A stretch of 54,863 nucleotides of DNA from Microcyclospora pomicola (Eukaryota; Ascomycota; Dothideomycetes; Capnodiales): NCBI GenBank assembly GCA_002786065.1, contig NHNY01000046.1, positions 1-54,863 on the forward strand. The letters run 5' to 3'. A program made the position numbers and the translations under genes. Below the pieces are notes generated by a model, which saw only the letters and a program-made list of their open reading frames with translations, had not been told where the DNA came from and did not search any database. The stretch's first letter is position 1; every line of letters begins with the position of its first letter. This document shows positions 10,225-20,422 of the stretch, one piece after another.

Positions 10225-11277
10225 CTAAAACTCCGTTCGAGGGGCTTGCGCGCTGTAGTCAATCCGAAGCTGGCGCCCGTAGACAACCTTCTCTTGTAGC
10301 AGTTCCTTCGCCTTCTCAGCAGAGGCGGTGTCAATGAAATCTGCATGGGCGAAACCTCTAGGTTGGCCAGTCCGTCGGTCAATCGCGACACGGACGTCGA
10401 TAACGTTGCGGATCTCGCGGAAGAGGTCTGTTGATGGATTAGTATGGAACGTCAACACACGACAACACTACTCACCATTCAAATCGCGATCCGACATCTG
10501 GTAGCTCATGTTTCCGATAAACAACGTCTTGGATGGCGGGTTTTTTGCTTTGTGCGGTACGCCAGGTTGTGCGTCTTGTCTTCGCTCGCGACGGACGTGG
10601 TATTGTACAACCAATCTCCGACCCTGGAACGTCTTCTGATGAAGTTCTTGTGCCGCTCTGTCTGCGGACTGTTGCTCGGCGAATTCAACATAACCGAACC
10701 CTTTGCTCATTCCCCGGGGATCCGTGACAATGCGCACATTCACAACCTTGCCATACTCCGAGAATGCAGCCTCCAATTGTGGCGTGGTTGCTTCGAAGAA
10801 GAGATTTCCAACGTAGAGAATGCGGGTGGGAGTGGAGGCGGATTTGGCGCCCTCATCGCCGGGCCAGTGTTGTGGGCTGGATCTGAATGGCGCGGAGGCA
10901 GCGGCGACAGTCGAAGCAGCAGCGTCGGATACAGTCTGGGCAGCAGAAGATGCATATTCCTGGACTTGCTCGGTGACTGTCTCGGGCTCGGTCTTGAACG
11001 TGCTCTCTTCCTTGATAGACTCGCCGGTGGGTTCGGTCAGGACCGTCTCGCCAGTAGACTCTGCCTCAGCCGGGCTTGCTTCCGCCTGTTCAGCATCTGT
11101 CTTGCCTTCTGATGCCATCCATAACCGCGATTGATGGAAAGATCGGAGGAGTGATGGGGAGACGGATTGGATGGGAATGGTCACGCGACTCGTCGGTCGG
11201 AGTGTTGAGACCGAACGGGTGGATTGCTGCGACAGCGCGCGCAATGCGCATCGACGGATAGCGAACCTGAATAGCAT
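10225..11277 (-). CDS. Mitochondrial-type RNA-binding protein with two RRMs, 334 aa
   Basis: Exon 1 is 11277-10476 and exon 2 is 10427-10225; the 49-nt intron opens GTGAGT and closes CAACAG, and the join reads LNDLFREIRN within RRM2. The N-terminus (MLFRFAIRRCALRALSQQ, then LLRSFHQSRLW) is basic, hydroxylated and non-acidic, typical of a mitochondrial presequence. An alanine/glutamate-rich linker follows. RRM1 spans about residues 153-228 with RNP2 ILYVGN and RNP1 KGFGYVEF. RRM2 spans about 251-327 with TLFIGN and RGFAHADF. The likely role is organellar RNA processing or stability, by family analogy. The start was chosen at the ATG giving the presequence; an upstream in-frame ATG at 11331 adds 18 residues that weaken it. 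It shares its upstream region with divergent STT3. Confidence 0.88.
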
Positions 11278-11670
11278 AAGATGGTCAGAACTGGTATGAT
11301 GCTCAAGAAGAGGTTGAAATGGAATACGCACATGATGAGTGGCGGTTCGCGGATTGCAAAATTTCGTATCAAATGTGAAGATGGCACTTCCGAGTCAATC
11401 CAGCACGATCCTGCACAATGATTGTTAGATGAACGGATGTATGTTCTCCATCCATCCTCCTCCTTTCATGATGCCGATGAAATTCTGGGAGCACGGACTG
11501 CACCTCCGAGCTGAGTCAGCTCGCCGACCCTGCCAAGCGAATGCAACCTGTCTCCATCTCACTCAATGGTATAGCTACAGCTGGAAGAACAGCTACGTCT
11601 GGAACCCTCCAACAACCTCACGGATGGTCCATTGAAGCGGCTCAGCTTTTCATCACAATCTCTTCCCATC
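11278..11670. promoter_or_regulatory. Shared divergent promoter of the RRM gene and STT3
   Basis: Only 393 nt separate the two start codons, so both genes are driven from here. There is no clear TATA box. C/T-rich tracts (TCCATCCATCCTCCTCC) near 11450-11466 are typical of fungal housekeeping promoters. A near-palindromic TGAGTCA site lies at 11508-11522. Confidence 0.6.
11508..11522. promoter_or_regulatory. Near-palindrome around TGAGTCA (AP-1/Gcn4-type site)
   Basis: GAGCTGAGTCAGCTC is a 15-nt inverted repeat, perfect except at the centre, with TGAGTCA in the middle. This is the consensus for Gcn4/CpcA and other AP-1-like bZIP factors. It lies between two divergent start codons. Binding is inferred. 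Confidence 0.4.
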
Positions 11671-14091
11671 ATGGCAGTCACCGCCAACAGCATGGCCGCT
11701 GGATGGGCTTTTCAGGGCGAGACTGGCCGCAATACTCGTGGAATGCTGCGATTGTTCATCCTCTGCGCGATTGCTGCGACTGCGATTGCGTCCCGGCTCT
11801 TCTCAGTCATCCGGTTCGAATCGATCATTCACGAGTTTGATCCCTGGTTCAATTTCCGAGCCACCAAATATCTGGTCCAACACGGCTTCTACAACTTCTG
11901 GGATTGGTTTGACGACAGTATGTGGCTCCATTCTGTCTAAGCAATTCCTACTAACTCGATCCTCAGGAACATGGCATCCGCTCGGTCGTGTCACTGGTGG
12001 CACCCTCTATCCCGGCCTCATGGTCACGTCAGGCGCCATCTACCATCTCTTACGATTCCTCACCCTTCCTGTGGACATTCGAAACATTTGCGTGCTTCTC
12101 GCGCCAGCTTTCTCCGGTTTGACCGCATTCGCAACATACCTTCTCACCTCAGAAATGGTCGATTCTCCTTCAGCTGGTCTGTTGGCGGCCATCTTCATGG
12201 GCATCGCTCCCGGATACATCAGTCGAAGTGTGGCAGGCAGTTATGATAACGAGGCTATTGCCATCTTTTTGCTGGTCTACACGTTCTACCTCTGGATCAA
12301 GGCCGTCAAAGTGGGTAGCATCATGTGGGGTGGCTTGACTGCGTTGTTCTACGGATACATGGTCAGCGCATGGGGTGGATATGTCTTCATCACGAACTTG
12401 CTCCCGTTGCATGCGTTTGTCTTGATTTGCATGGGTCGTTTCAGCCCGCGACTCTACGTCAGCTACACGACTTGGTATGCGTTGGGGACGTTGGCGAGCA
12501 TGCAGATTCCGTTTGTTGGATTCCTCCCCATCCGGAGCAGTGACCACATGTCGGCGTTGGGTAAGTTCGCGTGATCGGCTCGATCGTCCCTTACTAACAT
12601 CCCTCCCAGGCGTGTTCGGGTTGATCCAGCTGGTCGGCTTCGTCGAATATATTCGCCACCAGCTTCCCTCCAAGCAGTTTCAGCTTCTGCTCCGCAGTCT
12701 TGTCCTGGTCATTTTCGTCCTGGCATTGGGTTTCCTCGTGCTGCTTACCGTTTCTGGCACAATTGCACCCTGGTCCGGACGATTCTACTCTCTGTGGGAC
12801 ACCGGATATGCCAAAATCCACATTCCCATCATTGCGTCCGTCTCGGAACATCAGCCGACTGCATGGCCTGCATTCTTCTTCGACTTGAACATGCTCATCT
12901 GGCTGTTCCCAGCTGGTGTGTACATGTGCTTCCGCAGCCTCAAAGACGAGCAGGTCTTCATCGTCATCTATGCTGTCTTGGCCAGTTATTTCGCGGGTGT
13001 CATGGTCCGGTTGATGCTCACCCTCACTCCCATCGTTTGCGTGGCCGCAGCAATGGCCTTGAGTCAGATCTTGGACACCTTCCTCGTCGCCTCACAGCCT
13101 GTAAAGGAGGAAGCAGCAGCACCAGCCAATGGATCGGCGAGTGTCAAAGACAAGGTCGCCTCCGTCATCCCCGATTCTCTTCGCTCGACCAAAGCGCCGC
13201 TGGTCGGGATCTACAGCTACTTGTCTAAGTCGCTCATCACTGGAGCCATCACCAGCTACTTGCTGTTGTTTGTGCTGCACTGCACATGGGTTACCTCCAA
13301 CGCTTACAGCTCGCCATCAGTCGTGCTTGCTTCCCGCATGCCCGACGGCAGCCAGCACATCATCGATGACTACCGTGAGGCGTACTACTGGCTGCGACAG
13401 AACACCGAGCCAACCGCCAAGGTCATGAGTTGGTGGGATTACGGCTACCAGATTGGTGGCATGGCGGACCGACCAACACTGGTGGACAACAACACCTGGA
13501 ACAACACGCACATCGCGACCGTTGGCAAAGCCATGAGCAGTCGCGAGGAGGTGTCGTACCCGATCATGCGACAGCACGAGGTTGACTATGTTTTGGTGGT
13601 GTTCGGAGGTCTTCTCGGCTACAGTGGTGACGATATCAACAAGTTCCTGTGGATGGTCCGGATTGCCGAAGGTCAGTGCTGACTCTTATCATGATAGACT
13701 TCCAGCTAACAATAATGCAGGCATCTGGCCAGACGAGGTCAAGGAGCGCGACTTCTTCACTGCCCGCGGCGAATACAAAGTCGACGAGGACGCCACTCCC
13801 ACGATGCGGAACTCACTCATGTACAAGATGTCGTACTACAACTACAACTCCCTCTTCCCAGCCGGGCAAGCCACCGACCGAGTTCGTGGCGTGCGTCTGC
13901 CGCAACAGGGCCCCGAGCTCAGCACGGTCGAGGAAGCCTTCACATCCGAGAACTGGATCATCCGGATCTACAAGGTCAAGCCGTTGGACAATCTGGGACG
14001 TTCCCACCAAGAAGCGGGTGCATTCGAGAAGGGCACCAAGAGGAAGAAGGCGGGAAAGCGCCGGGGACCGAGGGTGCTGCGTGTAGACTGA
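11671..14091 (+). CDS. STT3: Oligosaccharyltransferase catalytic subunit STT3, 757 aa
   Basis: STT3 transfers the dolichol-linked glycan to Asn in N-X-S/T sequons in the ER lumen, inside the OST complex. Four exons, 11671-11917, 11967-12560, 12610-13671 and 13721-14091, join in frame through introns of 49, 49 and 49 nt with CTAAC branch sites. Residues near 50-80 carry the first luminal acidic motif ([19 protein letters not shown]). Many membrane segments follow. The universally conserved acceptor-binding WWDYG is at residues 555-559 ([15 protein letters not shown]), followed by [10 protein letters not shown]. The C-terminus is basic ([10 protein letters not shown]). Length fits fungal STT3 (about 720-760). 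An upstream in-frame ATG at 11632 would add 13 residues and is less likely. All catalytic motifs are present. Confidence 0.97.
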
Positions 14092-14259
14092 TAGAGATGG
14101 TGGGCAGGAAAAGTCATGCGGATTTTGTATTGTAAAAGTCTACCATGGTACTTCCGTCTAAGTCGTCATATCATCAGCCGTGTTGTCCATAGTTCTCGTG
14201 TTGCGTGTGATGTGCGTTGTGCAGCGGATGGAAAGTCGGAATGGGAGAGTATCAGCATC

Positions 14260-15678
14260 TCAACGTAGGCCTAGCATTGTGCTGAACCGCCCAATCTTAA
14301 CACCCTCCAGGCCACTTCTGCCTCGGGGACGATGATGAGGCTTTGCAGGGCGTGAGGATAGGGTAGAAGGACATGGGAGCTCGACTGGTCCGTCAGACTG
14401 GGGGATGATTATCGTGGTGTGAGATGGTGAGATGGTGGGAGGTGATGTAGGACCCTCGTGAGGTGACGGGGAGACCATATTCATCCGATCTGTCTCGATG
14501 AGAGGTCGGCTGGGCCGGCTGAAATTCATCACTCGAGCTTTCGTCGGACTGGTGCGTGGAGATTCGGGGGTCTTTGGCTTGATGGGAGTGGTTGAAGGTG
14601 TCTCGACCACAGCATCAGTTAGCCATGAGACTCCAAGCTGGTTTAGAGTGGTTTCTGGGGTTGGATCAGGCGTAGATGGTCGCTCTACAGGTGGGGTGTG
14701 TGACGCTACCTCGTGGCTTGCGGGCAGAGTGGATGTCGAGTCATCCACGACAGGCTGAGGGATTTCAGTCGATTCCAGCTCGTGGACGATGGTTGGCAGA
14801 GCTGGCAAAGCAATGGTCGGTGGAGATGACGGCTCTGCCCACTGTGGAGTGGGGATGTCTGCAGGAGGAGGTAGAAGACGTGGTGCTGAAGGTGAGGCGG
14901 GCGTATGCGTAGCGTCGGTTCTGATCGAGCTGTCGATAGGATCTGATGGTGGTGATGAGGCTTGTATATTCGTAGTATCGACTTCAATCGAGCTATCGCT
15001 AGGATCCGACACAGGAATCAAACCCTGATCAAAGATGATTTGAGCGACCGGCAGTATCGCGTCCGCATCATCCAAAATCGACGTCGATGTCGACTTCACG
15101 GAACCTTGCTTCGAATGCTGCGTGGCGATGCCCAGCGTTCGGTTCGTCGACGAGCTACCTGGTTTGCTAGGAAGATTGGGCGAGTCACCGACTGATCTCC
15201 TCGCTGAGCTTAGCCGTCGACGACTGCTTTGCGACGGTCGCACTGCAGTCTTCTTGGTGACATCAGGCAGACCATCCCATTTGCTGTTGACTTTCGGGAC
15301 ATGCTCAGGAAGCTTCTGCATGGACACGCCGGCCTTGCCAGTCGCGACCTGCTGCCTCTGCTGCTTGGCATAGTCCTCCCAGGCGGAAGTGGATGGTTCT
15401 TTGAGCGTGAAGAAGCTGAAGACTCCATCTTTCCTCGACGGCTTTTGCTTGCGCGCGGATTGTGAACGCTGGAGGGTGTCCAATGACTGCCCGCTGTCTC
15501 GGCGGTCTCCATCATGGTGCAGCGGCGCCAGCTGAGATGCAACGGAGACGACGGACGTTGCTGGCGAGACCTCATCACTCAGTGGGATGCTATTGTCTGA
15601 CCTGTTCCGTACGGCAAGTTTTGGTACGCGCACCATTGGCCGAGCGCCGGCGGGGGATTCGTGTCTCATAGCAGGCAT
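14260..15678 (-). CDS. Disordered fungal protein, 472 aa, unknown function
   Basis: A single frame from ATG 15676-15678. The protein is rich in S, T and P almost throughout and predicted disordered. One conserved-looking segment near residues 80-110 (KDGVFSFFTLKEPSTSAWED, then YAKQQRQQ) resembles a short motif shared by uncharacterised Pezizomycotina proteins. Two imperfect internal repeats of the type DPSDSSIEVDTTN / DPIDSSIRTDATH lie near residues 228-255. No membrane segment, signal peptide or catalytic motif is visible. Many SP and TP sites suggest regulation by phosphorylation. It ends 168 nt from the convergent STT3 stop. No function can be assigned. Confidence 0.75.
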   Translation of the reverse strand: MPAMRHESPAGARPMVRVPKLAVRNRSDNSIPLSDEVSPATSVVSVASQLAPLHHDGDRRDSGQSLDTLQRSQSARKQKPSRKDGVFSFFTLKEPSTSAWEDYAKQQRQQVATGKAGVSMQKLPEHVPKVNSKWDGLPDVTKKTAVRPSQSSRRRLSSARRSVGDSPNLPSKPGSSSTNRTLGIATQHSKQGSVKSTSTSILDDADAILPVAQIIFDQGLIPVSDPSDSSIEVDTTNIQASSPPSDPIDSSIRTDATHTPASPSAPRLLPPPADIPTPQWAEPSSPPTIALPALPTIVHELESTEIPQPVVDDSTSTLPASHEVASHTPPVERPSTPDPTPETTLNQLGVSWLTDAVVETPSTTPIKPKTPESPRTSPTKARVMNFSRPSRPLIETDRMNMVSPSPHEGPTSPPTISPSHTTIIIPQSDGPVELPCPSTLSSRPAKPHHRPRGRSGLEGVKIGRFSTMLGLR

Positions 15679-16225
15679 GGTGGTGGTGCGTCAGTCGTAC
15701 AGCGGTCGTGACACCATTCTAGACTGCAGGATGAATCTCAATGCAGCATTGTGATCCTGATTAGACGTGCCAAAAAAACATGGACATGATCGTGAAAAGA
15801 AATGAAGCAGTCATGCTTGAGCGGCCTCCATCCTTCCCTCGCCTGCCCTTTCCCCGTGCCGAAGGCGTCGGACCACGTGTGATGGGGCAAAGATTACCTC
15901 GCTAGCCTCCGCTCCAGACTTTGGATGGGGCGGGGCGGAACTCAGTTTGCCACGTGTAACAACCAGCGCTACGGTGGTGTATAAAGATTGCATTCCGTTG
16001 TATGATTCTGTGTTGACTGAACAGATCCTGCTCATGGGCCAGGTCTTGCTGCTTTACGAATCTCCAAGTTCGTCCCAGTTATTGCCGTCGCTTAACCTGT
16101 ACGCATGCGGCCTGTCCCACAAGATCGCTACATTATGCATATGATTATAGGCAGGGGATGTTCAGGACCTTTCCATTGATTCTATCGATGGCGTGGGTTT
16201 ATCATGATTGCAGATGATCAGTCCG
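15679..16225. other. Intergenic with a plus-strand promoter-like motif array
   Basis: It lies upstream of the minus-strand gene at 14260-15678 and downstream of the minus-strand P450. On the plus strand two CCACGTGT E-boxes (CACGTG at 15874-15879 and 15951-15956), a G-rich GGGGCGGGGCGG tract (about 15927-15938) and TATAAA (15980-15985) follow one another. No plus-strand gene lies downstream: only a 65-codon frame, then the 3' end of the P450 on the other strand. The array may serve the minus-strand gene or an antisense transcript. Confidence 0.4.
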
Positions 16226-17920
16226 TCATGCTGCACAGTGCATACGCAAGTTCACGCCATCCAGCGGGTTCATTGTCAAGCCCAGACGTTTCTTCAACTT
16301 TGCCATGTCGGCCCGATCGACCGGCTCAATGGCATCAAAAGTCTGCAAAGTCTTCACGATGACATAGCTTGCTTCTGTTAATGCAAACTGCTGGCCTATT
16401 CGAGATTGTGTTAGCATGACGCGCATGATGAACAGATATCACAGCATAGCTCACCAATACAGATACGTGGTCCACCACTGAACGGCAAGTAATGCCAGGC
16501 AGGAATCCGCTGTTCCCATCGTTCTGGCTTGAACTCAAGCACATCCTGCCCCCACAGATCCTCTCGACGTTGCATACAGTAGACCGAGAACACGATGGAC
16601 GTGCCCTTCTTGATGGCAATGGGGCTCTTTCGGTCTGGTCCGCCTCCAACAGGCAGGGTGGTGTCATGCTTGGCAACGCGATAGTTGATGGGTACGGTCG
16701 GATGAAGTCGTAGCGTCTCGTTCAAGAAGTGCTGCAAGTAGCGACATGACTTGAGCTTGGTGAAGTTGATATCCTCCCCAGTAGGAAAGTCATTCAGGAT
16801 GGTCTTGCGGAGCTTATCGAAGATGTCGGGATGCAATGCGAGACGAGCAAAAGCCCAGCCGAGAAGAGAAGCCGTCGTATCGCGACCAGCCTGGATGGTT
16901 AGTACAGGTATACAGCTGGTGCAAAGTTGAACTTACAAACAGGATCGCCAAGGTTTGATTCTGCAACTCTTCCCGGTCCTGCGTCTGCTTCACCAACTCC
17001 GACAGAAGATTGTACTTCTTGGGGTACGGCGTCTTCAATCGCGAGGCGTCGAGTGCGCGCTCGACAAAGTATTGTGCGAATGCAGTGCTCCGCTTGATGG
17101 CCCGACGAAACCCAACCCCGTCAGCAGCCCAGTACATGTTCTGAAACTGCGTTCGGAAGACCAAGGTCCGGCCGATGGTCTCTAGATCGGAAGTGAAGGT
17201 CTTGGAGTTACTCATGGCTGCTGCAGCACCGGCACTAGTCAAACCCGGAGACGTGCCTTGCTTGGCTTGAATGGCGACTTGCTGTGAGTTGATCGACTCG
17301 CCAAACAGGAAGTCCGTCGCCGTGTCCAGCGTCAAGTTGAAGAGGAGTGGCAACACATCGACCTCGCGAGTCCAACCGGAATCATCACTCGCGCCGATCG
17401 CTTGCATCAAATCATTGCAAGACCGTTCCGTGCTCTCCAAGTCGTTGATGTTCTCCCGCGAGAACTGCGGTCGGAACATGGCGCGGGAGTGTTCCCAGAA
17501 CTTGCCATCACTGGTGAAGATGGAGCGGCCGAGGATGGGTTTGAGCTGGTGGTAGCGCAACTCCCCCGTCTCGTAGTCTTTGAACTGGGTTGCAACCATG
17601 GCTTGGATGTTCTCCGGATCGACGGTCAAGTACAGCATGGATTGATCGACGATCTTGACTTTGAAGGTTGGAGAGGCGCGGAATCCCTCTCCGATGATGT
17701 CGTCGAGGATGTCTTCGCCGTTTCCTCCACTGGTGGCGGCTTTGACCGTCCGGATCATATGATTGATGCCGGACAGGATATTGCCGGTGTAATCCGGCGG
17801 GTCGAGACAGCCATGAGCTTTGGCAAAGGCTTTGAATTGGCGTTGACGGATGATCGAGGAGATGAGGAAGTATGCGACGGTGAAAGCAGCGAAGACTGCG
17901 AGAGGGACAAGGTAGGCCAT
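16226..17920 (-). CDS. Cytochrome P450, CYP52-like fatty-acid/alkane hydroxylase, 529 aa
   Basis: CYP52-type P450s omega-hydroxylate fatty acids or n-alkanes at the ER membrane. Three exons: 17920-16937, 16890-16455 and 16395-16226 (introns of 46 and 59 nt, CTAAC branch sites). Residues 3-23 are a membrane anchor. The segment DPENIQAMVATQFKDYETG, then FTSDGKFWEHSRAMFRPQF, is typical of the CYP52/CYP539 clan. The I-helix motif AGRDTT is at 329-334 (spliced), the K-helix ETLR at 386-389, and the heme loop FSGGPRICIGQ with Cys472 is split by intron 2. The start at MAYLVPL is preferred because the ATG 57 nt upstream overlaps the TATA box. All motifs are intact. The family is clear; the subfamily and substrate are inference. 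Confidence 0.93.
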
Positions 17921-17975
17921 TGTGGGTGATGTTGAGAGTATCGTTGTCGTTGTTGTAGAACTAGCGGACGCGTGC

Positions 17976-17982
17976 ATTTATA
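17976..17982 (-). promoter_or_regulatory. TATA box of the CYP52-like gene
   Basis: TATAAAT on the minus strand, about 56 nt before the ATG at 17920. It overlaps an upstream in-frame ATG (17975-17977), which argues against that ATG as the translation start. Confidence 0.5.
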
Positions 17983-18581
17983 TGTCTCCCCACCCTGCAA
18001 GGCACATCATACCAACCATCACTGGAGGCACCCGAATCCCGATTGGGAGCTTATTGCGAGGAGCTCATAGAGTTCATAGCTATGCCGCAGCAAGTCCTCC
18101 CAGCTTGCCGCCCAATCAGACGAAGATGAAACTGATCCTTCGGCGCAAATATGGCAAGCTTGGCGCAAGACACCCTTGCATTGCTGCCGGTAATGCCAGT
18201 ATTGTGAGAGCAAATGAACAACGTCCAGGGGAAGCGGATGTCTATTACCCCGAGTGTATGTCGTTACTGCGGTTACTCTATCAGGCCACTGAGTCCAGCA
18301 GTGCGTTTGATGCTCAAGACATGTGTCTGGGAACATCGACGGTTCACAGAGCTACCAGGCATCAGCATATCGAGATGAGATCCTTGTTACAATGCTGCAA
18401 TGGTACGGCACAGCCATCCTTGCGTTCCATTTCGCTGGAGTGGCAGTGCAAGTATTCGAGCTCGCAAGAACACCAGGCAGCGAGATACTGGGTCGCGGAG
18501 CCGTATTGTCATGGTATGTATGAGTTTAGAGGTATCTACACTTGCCCAGTATCAGCGAAAGACCTCCAACATGAGCGACTC
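17983..18581. other. Intergenic; promoter of the CYP52-like gene
   Basis: A plus-strand frame of about 260 codons crosses this stretch and runs into the antisense of the next gene, but it has no domain and starts inside the P450 coding region. I see no FarA-type CCTCGG site here. Nothing else is supported. Confidence 0.45.
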
Positions 18582-20143
18582 CTAGTCCTCCACGCTCTCC
18601 GCCGCATGTTCCGGAGCTTTGGCGGCTTGCTCTTGAGTGTGTGCGTGCTCTTGAGCATCGCTGATTTGGAGCCCATCAACACCTTTGACTTCATCTTGCT
18701 TGCTTGAGACTGCTGATTCGTTTGCCTTTGACGGGAGGGTGTGCGGATCCGTGCTGTCTACTGTCGCAGCCGTCTTGTTCTCTATTGCTGATGCTGTGTC
18801 GTTTTCGTCCGTGTCCAGTGCTTTCGATTGAGTATTGACCTCCACATCTGCATCTTTGATCGGTTCTGTCGGTTCTCCAGACGCGGTCGCTATTCCTGGA
18901 GCTGTACTTGTCTCCCCTGTCAGGCTCTTTGTCGGCACTTCTGCCTCAACAGTGTCCGCCTTTTCAACACTCGCGGTCCGCTCCTTGACCTTTGGTTCTG
19001 TTTTCACATCCGGTACCTTGTCCTCCACTTTGTCTCCTTTGTCTTCATCTTCATCCTCATCTTCTTCCTCCTCGTCCTCATCCTCGTCTTCTTCGTCATC
19101 CTCTTCATCTTCATCCTCATCATCGTCGTCCTCATCCTCGTCATCCTCCACTTCCTTCTCATCGCTCTTGTTCTCTTTACCCACAGCCTCAGGTTGTTTC
19201 TCGGTCTCCTTCTCTTCTTTTTCCGCAGCAGCTCCTGTCACCTTGGTTTCCGGCTCAGCATCTTGATCCTCCTTCTCTTCGCTCTTCTCAACAGCACCTT
19301 CCACATCCTTGGTCTCCAGATCGGCACCCTTTTTCTCCTCTTCCTCCACCACATCCCCTGTGACATCTTTAGTCTCCAGATCAGTATCCTTGATCGGCTC
19401 CACCGTCTCGCCCGCCGCTGTAGTCAATGCTGGTGCTACACTCGACAACCCCGTTCGGCTCTGTGTTGTAACATCCTTCTCACCATCTTCAACACCCTTC
19501 TTTTCCGCTTCTCTCACCTGCCCCACCTCCTGCCCCTTCTTCCCCACCGCCTCCAGCCTCGCCTTGGCCATCGCCGCAATCTCCGCGGCACCGGGCAACG
19601 CAATCCTCTGCGCCGCCTCCCCCGGCACCGGCACCGCGCGCGGCGCAATACTACTCGCGCCCAGCTGGCCGGTGAACGGATGATGAACAGCAATCGGCGG
19701 CGCGACATTGACACCCACCAGTCCACCCGGAGGCACGGCGGCATTACTCGCCGGCACGGGGCCGATGTTCTCCTTCAGCTCGCCGAATTCGTTCCATTCT
19801 TCGATTTCCTCGAGATCCTATCGCCACAGCAAGAAGAGAACACACGTCAGCGGGAACGATACTGGGAAACGACATCACGGGTGAAAGAGGACCCACACAC
19901 CCCCAGCACGTATCCGTCCTTGACGAGGCCCGGCAGCTTCTTGCCCTGGCTGCGGCGCTGCCAGAGGCGGCGGGCGCGCTCGTCGGTCGCGAGGTCGATG
20001 GCTTGGAAGGGCAGCTTGTTGGCTTTGAGGATCGTCTCGAGGCGCGACGTGGCGGTGATGATGTGCGAGGAGCCGGCGGTCAGGGAGGTGTAGAGGAAGA
20101 GGCGGGGGTCCTTTTCGAGGGCGGAGATGTCGATGGTCGCCAT
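18582..20143 (-). CDS. Thioredoxin-fold (glutaredoxin/SH3BGR-like) protein with long acidic tail, 492 aa
   Basis: Exon 1 is 20143-19901 and exon 2 is 19817-18582; the 83-nt intron opens GTGTGT and ends GATAG, joining GYVLG to DLEEIEEWNE. Residues 1-95 form a small glutaredoxin-like fold of the SH3BGR type (RLFLYTSLTAGSSHI, AIDLATDERARRLWQRR, KLPGLVKDGYVLG). The CxxC redox site is absent (TSLTAGSS instead), so it is probably a binding module, not an enzyme. A proline/alanine linker leads into about 290 disordered residues with a run of nearly 50 D/E residues (about 18 in a row without interruption) plus K/E repeats. The tail resembles acidic histone- or RNA-binding chaperone tails. The start is the ATG before TIDISALEKDP. 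Function is unknown. Confidence 0.8.
19041..19150. repeat. Trinucleotide-rich low-complexity tract coding for poly-D/E
   Basis: A run of TCC, TCA, TCT, TCG, TTC and CTC triplets on the plus strand encodes the D/E run of the minus-strand gene. It is prone to length change by slippage, so alleles probably differ in length. It also creates long spurious plus-strand frames. Confidence 0.8.
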
Positions 20144-20422
20144 GGTTGGGGATGTATATGGGGATTGACAAGGAAGATGACCTATCACTTGTATCTTCTG
20201 GCAAGTGCTGTATGAAACCGGTATGAGTGTTAAGTAGAGTACTGTATACATGTAGATTTGAAGCTCCAGTCCCTGACGTAGCTTCACCCACCCCACTTTC
20301 TCTCCACATTATATTGAAGCTGCATGTGACAGACACCGTTATATTAAGATAAGATACATAAGAATAGCAGGTCTATCACCACTCTAGATCAAACAAACGC
20401 CGGCTCAACAAATGCACCAAGA

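Noticed and set aside
17922-18707. Plus-strand frame of 261 codons
   Set aside because: Begins inside the antisense of the P450 and ends inside the antisense of the acidic-tail gene; no domain and irregular composition.
18828-20093. Plus-strand frame of 421 codons, and a 143-codon poly-Ser frame beside it
   Set aside because: Antisense of the E/D-rich coding tract, which lacks stop codons on the other strand by composition.
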